Assembly (NCBI GenBank): GCA_945861785.1
Contig: CAMAWD010000040.1
Span: 1 to 51,944, forward strand
Direction of reading: 5' to 3'
Length of the DNA: 51,944 bases
DNA from: Rhodoferax sp. OV413
GTDB taxonomy: Bacteria > Pseudomonadota > Gammaproteobacteria > Burkholderiales > Burkholderiaceae_C
Position 1 is the first letter of the stretch, and each line of letters starts with the position of its first letter. This document shows, in pieces, positions 1-8,251 of the stretch. A model generated the notes under the pieces. That model was not told where the DNA came from. It did no database searches and was given only the letters and a program-made list of their open reading frames with translations. The position numbers and the translations under genes were made by a program.

Positions 1-106
1 GAGTCACCTGACCTTGCGCATCAACCCAAATTTCACGTCGAAGCTGACCATTTCCACGCTTTTGCGTGATGTGGTGCGTATCGTCGATGATTTTTCGATC
101 AGCCAT
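1..106 (-). CDS. Small hypothetical protein, N-terminal part only (runs off the left edge)
   Basis: The reverse strand from 106 gives an open frame that begins MADRKIIDDTHHITQKRG and continues off the window after 35 residues. The composition (charged, with an RREIWVD stretch) looks like a real protein. It loosely recalls small proteins that pair with helix-turn-helix antitoxins on mobile elements, but I cannot name a family. There is no strong ribosome binding site before the ATG. Its position beside a tRNA-associated integrase suggests it is cargo of an integrated element. Identity is uncertain. Confidence 0.4.
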   Translation of the reverse strand, partial: MADRKIIDDTHHITQKRGNGQLRREIWVDAQGQVT

Positions 107-432
107 GATGCACTTTATTATGGCTGCCTCCCTGGTGGCTTGCATTGACGCGGTCCGGGCCTGGATTTGGCATCGGTGGCCGAACCCCTGCCAAGTCGGG
201 TAGCGACATCCTAGTGGGGGTATCTTTGGGGGTACTTCTGATTTTCAAAACCAGAAAAGGCTTATTCCATGCGGGTTGGCGGGCAAGATATGAACGACGC
301 CCTCGCCAGGAATACGTTTTCACCAGTCTTCACAAGTCTACCGACACACACTGTAAGCCCTTGTTCCCCAGCGGAGCCGGGGCTTTTTTGTTTTCTCGCG
401 TCTTTTTCGGTATCCTTAAAGCCACAGTTTTT
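107..432. other. Non-coding stretch between the partial gene and the integrase
   Basis: No convincing gene is seen here. An open frame extends in-phase upstream of the integrase from about 269, but it lacks family-like sequence and a ribosome binding site, so I treat it as non-coding. The stretch holds one terminator-like hairpin near 355-389. The integrase control region begins after it. Confidence 0.5.
355..389 (+). terminator. Terminator-like hairpin upstream of integrase
   Basis: AAGCCC (355-360) can pair with GGGCTT (380-385), with an inner CCCC/GGGG alternative, followed by a run of six T. It resembles an intrinsic terminator on the plus strand. No gene ending just before it is recognisable, so what it terminates is unknown. 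It would insulate the integrase from upstream transcription. Confidence 0.4.
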
Positions 433-469
433 TGTGGGTAACCAAACGGTAATAAGACCGTTACCCACA
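433..469. promoter_or_regulatory. Perfect inverted repeat in the integrase leader
   Basis: TGTGGGTAAC (433-442) and GTTACCCACA (460-469) are perfect 10-base inverted copies separated by 17 bases. Inside them ACGGT and ACCGT form a second small inverted repeat. The element lies 15 bases before the integrase ATG. It could be an integrase/excisionase arm-type site or an operator controlling the integrase; this is inference from position and symmetry. Confidence 0.5.
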
Positions 470-484
470 AACCGGGAGTTTTTC

Positions 485-1417
485 ATGCTGACTGTCACCG
501 CGATTCAAAAGGCGCAAGCAACCGATAAGCAGTACCGCATGGCCGACGAGCGGGGGCTAGTCTTGCTGGTGCGTCCCAACGGTGCGAAGCTGTGGCAACT
601 GCGCTACCGGCACGGAGGAAAAGAGAAAACCGCGTCTTTGGGGCAATACCCGGATGTGGGGTTGAGTGTGGCCCGGGAAAAGCGTGACGCACTGCGCAAG
701 CAGGTTGCCGCAGGCACTGACCCCATCGCCGCGAAACGCGCCAGAGTGGCGGAAGCCGATGCAAACAAGGTGAACACGTTTGAAGCCGTCGCGCGCGACT
801 GGTGGGCACACTGGAAGGCATCGCGCAGCGACAGCCACACCACCTACGTAATCCGCCGGTTGGAAGCGGACGTATTCCCTGTCATTGGGTCTAGACCCGT
901 TGCCCTGATCGAAGCCCCGGAACTGGTGGCTATGGTCAAGAAAGTAGAGGCGCGTGGCGCGCTGGACATCGCTAAGCGGATTCATCAGACCTGCGGGCAA
1001 GTATTCCTGTATGCCATCGCACATGGCAAGGCCACTCGCAACCCAGCGACCGACATCAAACCCGCTGACGTGATCCAGCAGCGTGACAAGGTGAATTACG
1101 CGCGAATCGACGCAACGGAACTGCCGGCCCTACTACGCAAGATCGACGCCTATCAAGGCACCCCGACGACCCGACTGGCAGTCAAGCTAATGGCGCTGAC
1201 TTTCGTTCGCACTGGTGAACTGATTGGCGCGCGCTGGTCCGAGTTCGACCTAGAGGCGGCACGTTGGGATATACCGGCATCGCGCATGAAGATGAAGACA
1301 CCGCACGTGGTGCCGCTGTCGCCGCAGGCTATCGACGTATTGCGCACGCTGCAAACGGGCACAGGCGGGCGGGAGTTGCTTTTCCCGGGGTGTTATGTCT
1401 CTCGAAATCTCAGGTGA
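485..1417 (+). pseudogene. P4-type tyrosine recombinase (integrase), C-terminally truncated
   Basis: This gene would catalyse site-specific integration of a genomic island. The ATG at 485 follows GGGAG (474-478). The 310-residue product shows the N-terminal P4-integrase arm-binding domain (about 1-90, with KLWQLRYRHGGKEKTASLGQYP), the SAM-like core-binding domain (about 98-190) and the start of the catalytic domain, with Arg242 (VRTGELIGARWSEFD) and Lys271 (MKMKTPHVVPLS). It then stops abruptly after LLFPG, where relatives continue about 90 more residues. The HxxR motif and the catalytic tyrosine are therefore missing and the protein should be inactive. It sits about 700 bases from tRNA-Pro, the likely attachment gene. 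The break near 1390 marks a rearrangement. Confidence 0.85.
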
Positions 1418-2068
1418 AGCAGGGGGTGTTTGTCTCGCGAAAGATTGGGCGATTCGGAACTACGCCCCATCAAACAGTGGGGCATTTCAGGACAATGTGT
1501 AGCAACCGTTAGGGTTTGCATCGATTCTGTCCCATGTTGCATGAGGCAGGAAATAGAACGTGGGACAGCGAAAAGTAGCTCGTCAAAACTATTTTCAGTC
1601 GGGACACTCCATTTTTGGCTTCCGGTATTTTGTCTTGGTATTCGGAAATCTATTTTCAAATGGAATGGCGATTGGCAAGCGAAGCGCGACCGGGGTTGGA
1701 CCAGCAGTGTCGGCCGGGATTCGTCGTCCGTACTCAAAGTCGCTACACGAGTCGGCTCGCTCGCGCAACCCCGAATCAGGCTATTGTTGAGGACCTGATT
1801 CGTATGGCCGGCAGTGGCAGCCGGCATGGGGCAGAGCCAGCCAGAGCATGCTCGTATGGCGGCGGCGTGCCGCGATATGTCATTGCGATGGCAGTGTTGG
1901 CGCGGCACCGAATCGGGATGCGTGCGCAGCATTCGGCCCATGGCATGCGACATCACTGACACGAAGAGCTTGGTCTCCCCTGCGCGAGGCATTTGCCCAC
2001 ACGTGAGAATGCCGAAATCAGCGGTGTGGCTAAAGGTGTGGCTAAAACTGAAGATCGCCGCGAGAAAG
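1418..2068. other. Scar region between broken integrase and tRNA-Pro
   Basis: No convincing gene is visible in about 650 bases. Base composition is lower in GC than the flanking chromosome, as expected for decayed mobile DNA. A near-perfect 11-base inverted repeat (TGTCCCATGTT at 1528-1538, AACGTGGGACA at 1557-1567) and a short GCCCCA/TGGGGC hairpin near 1464-1483 lie here. A 35-codon frame starts at ATG 1395 but matches nothing I know. The region may be the residue of a deletion or insertion-sequence event that removed the end of the integrase. Confidence 0.5.
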
Positions 2069-2100
2069 AAAAAAGACTTAGTACTTTTCAGTGCTAAGTC
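2069..2100 (-). terminator. Intrinsic terminator of tRNA-Pro
   Basis: Read on the minus strand, GACTTAGCAC pairs with GTACTAAGTC (one wobble) around a short loop and is followed by six T and a T-rich tail. It lies 11 bases beyond the CCA end of tRNA-Pro and is the natural transcript end. Confidence 0.8.
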
Positions 2101-2111
2101 CTTGATTTTAT

Positions 2112-2188
2112 TGGTCGGTGTGAAAGGATTCGAACCTTCGACCCCTTGCACCCCATGCAAGTGCGCTACCAGGCTGCGCCACACACCG
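2112..2188 (-). tRNA. tRNA-Pro (anticodon GGG)
   Basis: A 77-base cloverleaf on the minus strand starts with C at 2188, as is usual for bacterial proline tRNAs, and has an encoded CCA at 2114-2112. The acceptor stem is CGGTGTG/CACACCG, the T-loop contains GGTTCGAATCC, and the anticodon stem CTTGC/GCAAG encloses the loop ATGGGGT, giving anticodon GGG. It decodes CCC and CCU proline codons. Its 3' end faces the truncated integrase, so it probably served as the attachment site. Confidence 0.95.
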
Positions 2189-2223
2189 AAGCCAGCATTA
2201 TAAGGGCCGAAAAACGGCCAAAT

Positions 2224-2673
2224 TCAGAAGCCGGAAGATAACAGTTCACGGATTTCAGCCAACTCGCGCCGAACCATCAGGAGTTGGCCGGATCCGGGCC
2301 CCATGGCGCCGTCGACATCGACATCGTCGAAGCCAGCGAGGTCCGTGTCGGTCGTCTCGATGACCTCTACCCCTTCCAGCAGGACTTCGCCATTCTTGCG
2401 CCTGTCGCGCTCGTTTTGCAGCAATTCCTGCATTTTATTGCGGGCACCGCTGATCGTGAAACCCTGGTCGTACAACAGATCGCGTATGCGCCGGATCATC
2501 AGCACCTCGTGGTGCTGGTAATAACGCCGATTACCGCGCCGCTTCATGGGCCGCAGCTGCGTGAATTCCTGCTCCCAATACCGGAGTACATGGGGCTTGA
2601 CGCCACACAGGTCACCCACTTCACCGATGGTGAAATAGCGTTTTGCAGGAATTAGAGGGAGAGCATTCCCCAT
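2224..2673 (-). CDS. MerR-family transcriptional regulator (ihfA-linked type)
   Basis: The product has about 149 residues. A MerR winged helix-turn-helix occupies about residues 10-80 (KRYFTIGEVGDLCGV, then HVLRYWEQEF and GNRRYY), followed by a short helix and an acidic linker; no metal-binding cysteine pattern is seen. This small MerR protein is a regular neighbour of ihfA in Beta- and Gammaproteobacteria, and its role is not well established. I chose the ATG at 2673; a TTG at 2682 gives three more residues and neither has a good ribosome binding site. The gene lies downstream of ihfA on the same strand and is probably co-transcribed with pheST-ihfA. Confidence 0.88.
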   Translation of the reverse strand: MGNALPLIPAKRYFTIGEVGDLCGVKPHVLRYWEQEFTQLRPMKRRGNRRYYQHHEVLMIRRIRDLLYDQGFTISGARNKMQELLQNERDRRKNGEVLLEGVEVIETTDTDLAGFDDVDVDGAMGPGSGQLLMVRRELAEIRELLSSGF

Positions 2674-2717
2674 TGAAATCAAAGCTGTAGGCGAGAAAGC
2701 TTTGAGGTTACTCTAAG

Positions 2718-2729
2718 ATCTTCGAAGAT
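2718..2729. promoter_or_regulatory. 12-base palindrome between ihfA and merR-type gene
   Basis: ATCTTCGAAGAT is a perfect palindrome located about 45 bases before the MerR-type gene start, in an AT-richer 120-base spacer. MerR proteins bind dyads in their own promoters, so autoregulation is possible, but the spacer could equally contain only a chance palindrome. Confidence 0.3.
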
Positions 2730-2793
2730 GCAAAGACTGTCTATATAAATGATACAAAAATCACAAAAATGACAAAAATGACCGAAATATCTG

Positions 2794-3135
2794 TCAGTTG
2801 GCGCCAGTACTGCGGCCGTCGACCTGGACCTGGATCTGGTCCTTCAGTTTGTGGCTGGCATGGAAAGTCACGACCCTGCGGGCCTCAATGGGAATGGCCT
2901 CGCCAGTGCGGGGGTTGCGGCCCGGCCGAGGTGCCTTGGTCCGGATCTGGAAGTTGCCAAATCCGGATATCTTGACGTCGGCGCCCTCGACGAGGCTGGC
3001 CGATACCAGGTCAAAGAATGCGTCGATCATGTCTTTCGACTCGCGCTTGTTCAAGCCGATCCTCTCGAACAGCAACTCCGCCAACTGCGCCTTCGTCAAT
3101 GCCGGCGTTTCCAGGCTTTCGATCGCGAATTCCAT
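2794..3135 (-). CDS. ihfA: Integration host factor subunit alpha
   Basis: This 113-residue protein has the complete HU/IHF fold: an N-terminal helical dimerisation region (TKAQLAELLFERIGLNKRE) and the DNA-bending beta arm with GRNPRTGEAIPIEARRVVTF, including the conserved intercalating proline. With IhfB it bends DNA sharply and acts in transcription, replication and phage recombination. It follows pheT by 42 bases on the same strand, the conserved pheST-ihfA arrangement, so expression probably depends mainly on the upstream translation-gene operon. Confidence 0.97.
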   Translation of the reverse strand: MEFAIESLETPALTKAQLAELLFERIGLNKRESKDMIDAFFDLVSASLVEGADVKISGFGNFQIRTKAPRPGRNPRTGEAIPIEARRVVTFHASHKLKDQIQVQVDGRSTGAN

Positions 3136-3177
3136 GCTGCTCCTCTTGCGTCGCTTTGTTGTTCTGGTAGCGTGGTG

Positions 3178-5646
3178 TCAGGCCCGCTGACGGGCGCCGA
3201 GCGACACGGCCAACTGCTCGACGATTGCGTGCACCGCCGCGTCGATCTGTTGTTCTGTCAGCGTAGCGTCGTCGTTATGCAGCGTCAAGCGCACCGCCAG
3301 GCTTTTTTCGCCGGGATGCGTGCTAACAACAGCGGAGGCAGTTTCGACCACGGCCTTGGGGCGGTAGACGTCGAAAAGGGTCGCATCGCGCAACTGCCCA
3401 CTGGTCGGCGCCGACCAGATAGCGGCCATCAAGGCGGCGTGGGTGACGTGTTCTGCCACCATCACCGCAATGTCGCGCTGCACTGGCTGGTGCTTGGGGA
3501 CCTGGCGAAACGTCGGCACGGGGCGCTGCAATACGGCGTCGAGTTCCAGTTCAAACATCACTGGAGCACTGGAGAGTTCGTAGGACTGGCGCCACCTGGG
3601 GTGCAGCTCGCCGACAAAACCGATCGGGATGCCGTCCACAAGCACACGTGCACATCGACCAGGGTGCATGGCAGGGTGCTGGGCCGGCTCGAAGGCGGGT
3701 TGGACGGGCGCAAGCAGTGCCTGCACATCGCCACTGGCGTCGAAAAAGTCCACGGGCCTGTCTTTGGCGCTCCAGTGGGGTGCATCGACCGCGCCAAAAG
3801 CCATGCCGGCAATCCGCATGGGCTGATGGAAACCCTCCACCGTGGTGTCGCTGTTGGCAACACTTGCATCACGCAGAAACACACGGCCAATCTCGAAGGT
3901 CCGTACCCGGGGGGCCTTGCGATCCTGGTTGAACTTCAGCACCTGCAACAACGAGCCCAGCAGCGACGAGCGCATGACACCCATCTGGCTTGCAATCGGG
4001 TTGTGCAGCCGCACCGGCGACGGATTGCCGGACAACTCGTGCTCCCAGCGCTCCTCGACAAAGCTGAAATTGATTGTTTCCTGGTAGCCCAATGCCGCCA
4101 GGCTACGCCGTACGGCGAAAGCACTGCGCTGGGATTCGGGTCGGATGCGGGCCGTGATGGGGGCCAGTGGCGGCGTGTCCGGGAGGTTGTTGTAACCAAC
4201 CACACGGGCCACTTCCTCGATCAGGTCTTCTTCGATCTGCAGGTCGAATCGGTAAGACGGCGGGCTGACCGTCAGGCAGCCGAGGTCGCCAGGCGCGGTC
4301 GTGGCCGGCACCTGCTCCACGGGCAAGCCGAGCCGTGACAACGCATCGACGCATTGGGCGAGCGTGAGAGGCATGCCTATCACCTTGGACGCACGTGCTA
4401 CGCGCATCGACACCGGTTGCGAAACCGGCAGGTTGACCTGCTGGTCGTCGATCGGACCGCACTGGGTATCGGCGGTGCCACAGATGTCAAGAATCAGCTG
4501 CGTGATGCGCTCGATGTGTTCCACGGTCTGGCTGGGGTCCACACCGCGTTCGAAGCGGTGCCCCGCATCGGTCGAAAAGTTGTACCGCCGTGAACGCCCC
4601 GCCACCGCCTTGGGCCACCAGAAAGCCGCCTCCACATAGACGTTGCGCGTGCCATCCGACACGGCGGTGGCATCCCCGCCCATGATGCCGGCCAGCGACT
4701 CCACCTGCAGGTCATCTGCGATCACGCCGACCGTGTTGTCGACGACCACGGTGGTGCCATTGAGCAGCTTGAGCTGTTCGCCAGGTTTGCCCCAGCGCAC
4801 ATCCAGGCCACCATGGATCTTGTCGAGGTCGAATATGTGCGACGGTCGTCCGTATTCGAACATGACGTAGTTGGAGATGTCGACCAGGGCTGTCACGCTG
4901 CGCTGACCACAACGCGCCAGGCGGTCGACCATCCACTGCGGCGTGGCTGCACGGGGGTTGAGGTTGCGCACGACACGACCCGAGAACCTGCCGCACAGAT
5001 CGCTGGCGCTGACCTTGACTGCAAGGGTTTGCGAACAGGTCACGGCCACCGGCGGGAAGGTCGGGCTGTGCAATGCTGCGCCAGTGAGCGCGGCAACTTC
5101 GCGCGCCACGCCATACACGCTCAGGCAATGGGCCAGGTTGGGCGTCAGCTTGACGGTCATCAGGCTATCGTCCAGGCGCAAGGTCTGGCGAACATTCTGG
5201 CCCAGCGGGGCGTCCAGCGGCAACTCCAGCAAACCTCCGTGGTCGTCAGACAGTTGCAGTTCGCGCGCGGAACACAACATGCCCTGGCTTTGCACTCCGC
5301 GCAACATGCCAAGCTTGATCAGGAAGGGTTTGCCATCTGCCCCGGGGGGAAGTTCGGCGCCCACCAGCGCACAGGGGACGCGTATGCCGACACGCGCATT
5401 GGGAGCGCCGCACACGATGTCCAGCAGTTCCGCATGGCCGACATCCACCTTGCAAACCCGCAGGCGGTCGGCATTCGGATGCTGAACCGCCTCCTTGATC
5501 TCGCCAACGACGATATTGGAGAACGGCGGGGCGACGGGTTTCTGTTCCTCCACCTCCAGCCCGGCCATGGTCAGGGTATCGGCCAGTTGCCGGCTCGCAA
5601 GGGGCGGGTTGCAGAATGCGCGCAACCAGGATTCAGGGAATTGCAT
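3178..5646 (-). CDS. pheT: Phenylalanine-tRNA ligase beta subunit
   Basis: The 822-residue beta subunit of the alpha2-beta2 enzyme that charges tRNA-Phe. In order it shows the EMAP-II-like tRNA-binding domain (about 40-150, PNADRLRVCKV and CGAPN), the B3/B4 editing domain (about 205-380), B5 (about 405-485), the catalytic-like core, and the C-terminal FDX-ACB anticodon-binding domain (about 725-820, with PVQRDIAVMV). Full length and intact. It starts at ATG 5646, 15 bases after pheS ends, and is followed by ihfA, the usual operon order. Confidence 0.98.
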   Translation of the reverse strand: MQFPESWLRAFCNPPLASRQLADTLTMAGLEVEEQKPVAPPFSNIVVGEIKEAVQHPNADRLRVCKVDVGHAELLDIVCGAPNARVGIRVPCALVGAELPPGADGKPFLIKLGMLRGVQSQGMLCSARELQLSDDHGGLLELPLDAPLGQNVRQTLRLDDSLMTVKLTPNLAHCLSVYGVAREVAALTGAALHSPTFPPVAVTCSQTLAVKVSASDLCGRFSGRVVRNLNPRAATPQWMVDRLARCGQRSVTALVDISNYVMFEYGRPSHIFDLDKIHGGLDVRWGKPGEQLKLLNGTTVVVDNTVGVIADDLQVESLAGIMGGDATAVSDGTRNVYVEAAFWWPKAVAGRSRRYNFSTDAGHRFERGVDPSQTVEHIERITQLILDICGTADTQCGPIDDQQVNLPVSQPVSMRVARASKVIGMPLTLAQCVDALSRLGLPVEQVPATTAPGDLGCLTVSPPSYRFDLQIEEDLIEEVARVVGYNNLPDTPPLAPITARIRPESQRSAFAVRRSLAALGYQETINFSFVEERWEHELSGNPSPVRLHNPIASQMGVMRSSLLGSLLQVLKFNQDRKAPRVRTFEIGRVFLRDASVANSDTTVEGFHQPMRIAGMAFGAVDAPHWSAKDRPVDFFDASGDVQALLAPVQPAFEPAQHPAMHPGRCARVLVDGIPIGFVGELHPRWRQSYELSSAPVMFELELDAVLQRPVPTFRQVPKHQPVQRDIAVMVAEHVTHAALMAAIWSAPTSGQLRDATLFDVYRPKAVVETASAVVSTHPGEKSLAVRLTLHNDDATLTEQQIDAAVHAIVEQLAVSLGARQRA

Positions 5647-5661
5647 GGTGGTGTTGGTAGG

Positions 5662-6714
5662 CTACTGGAACTGCGACAGAAACCGCAGGTCACCATCAAA
5701 AAACAGCCGGAGGTCGTCGACGCCATAACGCAGCATGGTCAGCCGATCGATGCCGGAGCCGAATGCGAAACCGATGTAGCGCTCAGGGTCCAGGCCCATG
5801 TTGCGGACCACATTGGGATGCACCTGGCCCGAGCCCGAGACTTCAAGCCACCTGCCCTTGAGCGGGCCGGCGCCGAACATGATGTCGATCTCGGCGCTGG
5901 GCTCGGTGAACGGGAAGAAACTCGGCCGGAAACGGATGTCCAGGTCCTTGGTCTCGAAGAACGACTGGATAAAGTCGAGGTAGATGACCTTGAGGTCCTT
6001 GAAGCTGATGTTCTCGCCCACCCACAGGCCCTCGACCTGGTGGAACATCGGCGAATGGGTTGCATCGCTGTCAACCCGGTAACAACGCCCGGGCACGACC
6101 ACCCGGATTTCGGGCATGGCCTGCCCGGCATCGATCAGATGGCGGTATTTCTTGACGTGTTGCACGGCGTGGCGGATCTGCACCGGGCTGGTGTGGGTGC
6201 GCAGCAGATTGGGCGCGTTGGCCGTGCCCCCCTCGACATAGAAGGTATCGTGCATGGACCGCGCCGGGTGGTCTTCGGGCGTGTTCAGCGCGGTAAAGTT
6301 GAACCAGTCGGCCTCTATCTCAGGGCCTTGCGCCACCTCGAAACCCATCGAACCGAAGATCGCCTCGATGCGCTCGCTGCTGAGTGACACCGGATGCAGC
6401 CCGCCCGCGACACGCCGGCGTCCGGGCAAACTCACATCCAGCGATTCGGCATGCAATTGGGCCAGCAGTTCGGCTTCGGCAAGGCCTTCACGCCGCGCCA
6501 CCAGCGCGGCCTCGATCGCCTGCTTGGCCTGGTTGATGGCAGCGCCGCGGGACTTTTTCTCGTCGACGGCAAGCGCTGCCAGCCCTTTCATCAACTCGGT
6601 GATGCGGCCGGATTTGCCGAGGTAGACCGCCTTGGCGTTCTCCAGATCGGCCGGTGTGCTGGCCTGGCCGAATGCTGCCCTGGCCCCGTCAACGATTGCG
6701 TTCAACTCGTTCAT
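5662..6714 (-). CDS. pheS: Phenylalanine-tRNA ligase alpha subunit
   Basis: The 350-residue catalytic subunit of phenylalanyl-tRNA synthetase. An N-terminal coiled coil (about 1-90) binds tRNA, and the class II core follows with motif 2 ([13 protein letters not shown]) and motif 3 ([18 protein letters not shown]). It starts at ATG 6714. A hairpin with a T run lies in the 120-base spacer after rplT, so part of the transcription reaching pheST may be cut back there. I looked for a Phe-rich leader peptide before this hairpin, as in enteric pheST, and found none. Confidence 0.98.
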   Translation of the reverse strand: MNELNAIVDGARAAFGQASTPADLENAKAVYLGKSGRITELMKGLAALAVDEKKSRGAAINQAKQAIEAALVARREGLAEAELLAQLHAESLDVSLPGRRRVAGGLHPVSLSSERIEAIFGSMGFEVAQGPEIEADWFNFTALNTPEDHPARSMHDTFYVEGGTANAPNLLRTHTSPVQIRHAVQHVKKYRHLIDAGQAMPEIRVVVPGRCYRVDSDATHSPMFHQVEGLWVGENISFKDLKVIYLDFIQSFFETKDLDIRFRPSFFPFTEPSAEIDIMFGAGPLKGRWLEVSGSGQVHPNVVRNMGLDPERYIGFAFGSGIDRLTMLRYGVDDLRLFFDGDLRFLSQFQ

Positions 6715-6752
6715 AAGCTTTTCAGTCGATGTGCATGGTGCAGGCCGTTGGC

Positions 6753-6789
6753 AAAAAAAGGGCTAGCGCCCTTTCAAGCCCTAGCCCTT
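6753..6789 (-). terminator. Intrinsic terminator or attenuator between rplT and pheS
   Basis: On the minus strand AAGGGCTAG (6789-6781) pairs with CTAGCCCTT (6766-6758) around a 14-base loop and runs into seven T. It would end part of the infC-rpmI-rplT transcript and lower pheST expression relative to ribosomal proteins. No leader peptide rich in Phe accompanies it, so a simple partial terminator is the better reading. Confidence 0.65.
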
Positions 6790-6837
6790 GTGTCTTGGGT
6801 GCGGGGGCCATCACCGCGATGGCCCGCCGCCGCGAAC

Positions 6838-7197
6838 TCAAGCTGCCAGTTTGGCCTTGACTTGCTCCACGATTCCGGCGAACGCCGGCATGTCATGCAC
6901 CGCGATATCAGACAGGACCTTGCGGTCGATCTCGATACCGGCCTTTTTAAGGCCATTGGCGAACTGGCTGTAGGTCAGCCCGCACTGGCGGGCTGCGGCG
7001 TTGATACGCGCGATCCACAACTGGCGGAAGACACGTTTCTTGGTACGGCGGTCACGGTAGGCATATTGCCCGGCCTTCATCACCGCTTCTTTGGCGATGC
7101 GAAAGACGTTGCCGCGGCGACCGCGGAAACCCTTGGCGAGTGCGAGAACTTTTTTGTGGCGGGCGCGAGCCGTTACACCACGTTTGACGCGAGGCAT
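6838..7197 (-). CDS. rplT: 50S ribosomal protein L20
   Basis: A 119-residue basic protein beginning [16 protein letters not shown], the standard L20 start. L20 binds 23S rRNA early in assembly of the large subunit and, in relatives studied, represses translation of its own operon through the rpmI leader. The ATG at 7197 is preceded by AAGGAG. It is 24 bases downstream of rpmI, in the conserved infC-rpmI-rplT order. Confidence 0.98.
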   Translation of the reverse strand: MPRVKRGVTARARHKKVLALAKGFRGRRGNVFRIAKEAVMKAGQYAYRDRRTKKRVFRQLWIARINAAARQCGLTYSQFANGLKKAGIEIDRKVLSDIAVHDMPAFAGIVEQVKAKLAA

Positions 7198-7221
7198 GTT
7201 GGTACTCCTTGTTCGTCGTTG

Positions 7222-7425
7222 TTAAATGCCGAAGCCGGGCAACATCTGCGCCATGCGACCCATGTCGGTCTCATGCACAGCCGTCGATCCCCGCAGATGG
7301 CGTTTGTTCTTGGTGGTCTTCTTGGTCAGGATGTGACGCTTGAAGGCTTGACCGCGCTTGACGGTGCCACCTGGACGAACGCGGAAGCGCTTTTTCGCAC
7401 CGCTCTTGGTCTTCATTTTGGGCAT
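7222..7425 (-). CDS. rpmI: 50S ribosomal protein L35
   Basis: A 67-residue basic protein starting [16 protein letters not shown], typical of L35 in length and sequence. It is a structural component of the large ribosomal subunit. The ATG at 7425 follows AAGGAG. A perfect 8-base inverted repeat lies about 35 bases upstream, in the stretch where L20 control elements are found in other bacteria. Confidence 0.98.
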   Translation of the reverse strand: MPKMKTKSGAKKRFRVRPGGTVKRGQAFKRHILTKKTTKNKRHLRGSTAVHETDMGRMAQMLPGFGI

Positions 7426-7459
7426 TGAATGCTCCTTCTACCTTGTGCTCGCGAGGCGT

Positions 7460-7476
7460 CTGCAAACTGTTTGCAG
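7460..7476. promoter_or_regulatory. Perfect hairpin in the rpmI leader
   Basis: CTGCAAAC-A-GTTTGCAG on the minus strand is a perfect 8-base inverted repeat with a one-base centre, 35 bases before rpmI. In E. coli the rpmI leader folds into the site where L20 represses translation. A role here is inferred only from position; I cannot show similarity to the known L20 target. Confidence 0.35.
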
Positions 7477-7571
7477 CCTTGTTGGCCCCGAGCCACTAAT
7501 GTGCGGCGGGGATGAACCCGCCACTGCTGCCAGCCCACCGGTGACCAAACCGATGGGGCGACAAGTCTTTG

Positions 7572-8165
7572 TCAGGACGCTGCGGTTGCCGCTGCGTCCA
7601 CCACCGGCTTGGCGGCTACCTTCTTCTTGCCGGGCGCGATCATCATGATCATCTGGCGCCCTTCGAGCTTGGGAAACTGCTCCACCAGGATGGTGTCAGC
7701 CAAGTCCGTGCGGATGCGGTTCAGGAGGGCCATGCCCAGTTCCTGGTGGGTGATTTCACGCCCCCGAAAACGCAGAGTGATCTTGCACTTGTCGCCTTCG
7801 GCCAGGAAGCGCCTGATATTGCGCATCTTGATGTTGTAGTCGCCGTCGTCCGTGCCAGGTCGAAACTTGATTTCCTTGATTTCGATCACTGTCTGTTTGG
7901 ACTTCGCGTCCGCCGCTTTTTTCTGCTCCTGGTACTTGAACTTGCCGTAGTCCATCAATCGACAGACCGGCGGGTTCGCCGTGGCAGAGATTTCAACCAG
8001 ATCCACATCAAGCTCGCCTGCCTGGCGCAGGGCCTCCATCAGGCTCACGACACCCAAGGGTTCGTTTTCGGGCCCGGAGAGGCGGACCTCTGGGGCCATG
8101 ATTTCCCGATTCAGGCGATGCTTGCGTTCTTCGCGGTGACGGCGGTCACGAAATTCAGTAGCGAT
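7572..8165 (-). CDS. infC: Translation initiation factor IF-3 (non-standard ATC start)
   Basis: The 197-residue product has the IF3 N-domain ([20 protein letters not shown], linker with [11 protein letters not shown]) and the C-domain that binds 30S (about 110-180, [15 protein letters not shown]). An ATG at 8099 would drop the first 22 residues, but the frame continues upstream to ATC at 8165 ([18 protein letters not shown]) preceded by GAAGGA seven bases away. A rare start codon is typical of infC, because IF3 discriminates against non-AUG starts and so limits its own synthesis. First gene of infC-rpmI-rplT, directly after thrS. Confidence 0.95.
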   Translation of the reverse strand: MATEFRDRRHREERKHRLNREIMAPEVRLSGPENEPLGVVSLMEALRQAGELDVDLVEISATANPPVCRLMDYGKFKYQEQKKAADAKSKQTVIEIKEIKFRPGTDDGDYNIKMRNIRRFLAEGDKCKITLRFRGREITHQELGMALLNRIRTDLADTILVEQFPKLEGRQMIMMIAPGKKKVAAKPVVDAAATAAS

Positions 8166-8187
8166 GGTTCATTCCTTCAATTAAGTT

Positions 8188-8203
8188 GCCACCCTGCGGT
8201 GGC
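8188..8203. promoter_or_regulatory. Hairpin in the thrS-infC spacer
   Basis: GCCACC-CTGC-GGTGGC forms a perfect six-pair stem in the 86-base spacer between thrS and infC. No T run follows on either strand, so it is not a terminator. It may be an mRNA processing or stability element, or part of the infC leader. Confidence 0.3.
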
Positions 8204-8251
8204 GATGGCCATGCAATACACGCCACAAATTGCGATCATCGTTAAATTAAC

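Noticed and set aside
269-484. In-frame N-terminal extension of the integrase
   Set aside because: Family homology begins at the ATG at 485, which has its own GGGAG; the upstream part overlaps the terminator-like hairpin and inverted repeat.
1395-1502. 35-codon ORF starting inside the end of the integrase frame
   Set aside because: No ribosome binding site and no similarity that I can recognise; it lies in scar DNA.
6715-6837. Phe-rich leader peptide before pheST, as in enteric bacteria
   Set aside because: The spacer frames contain no Phe run; only a terminator-like hairpin is present.
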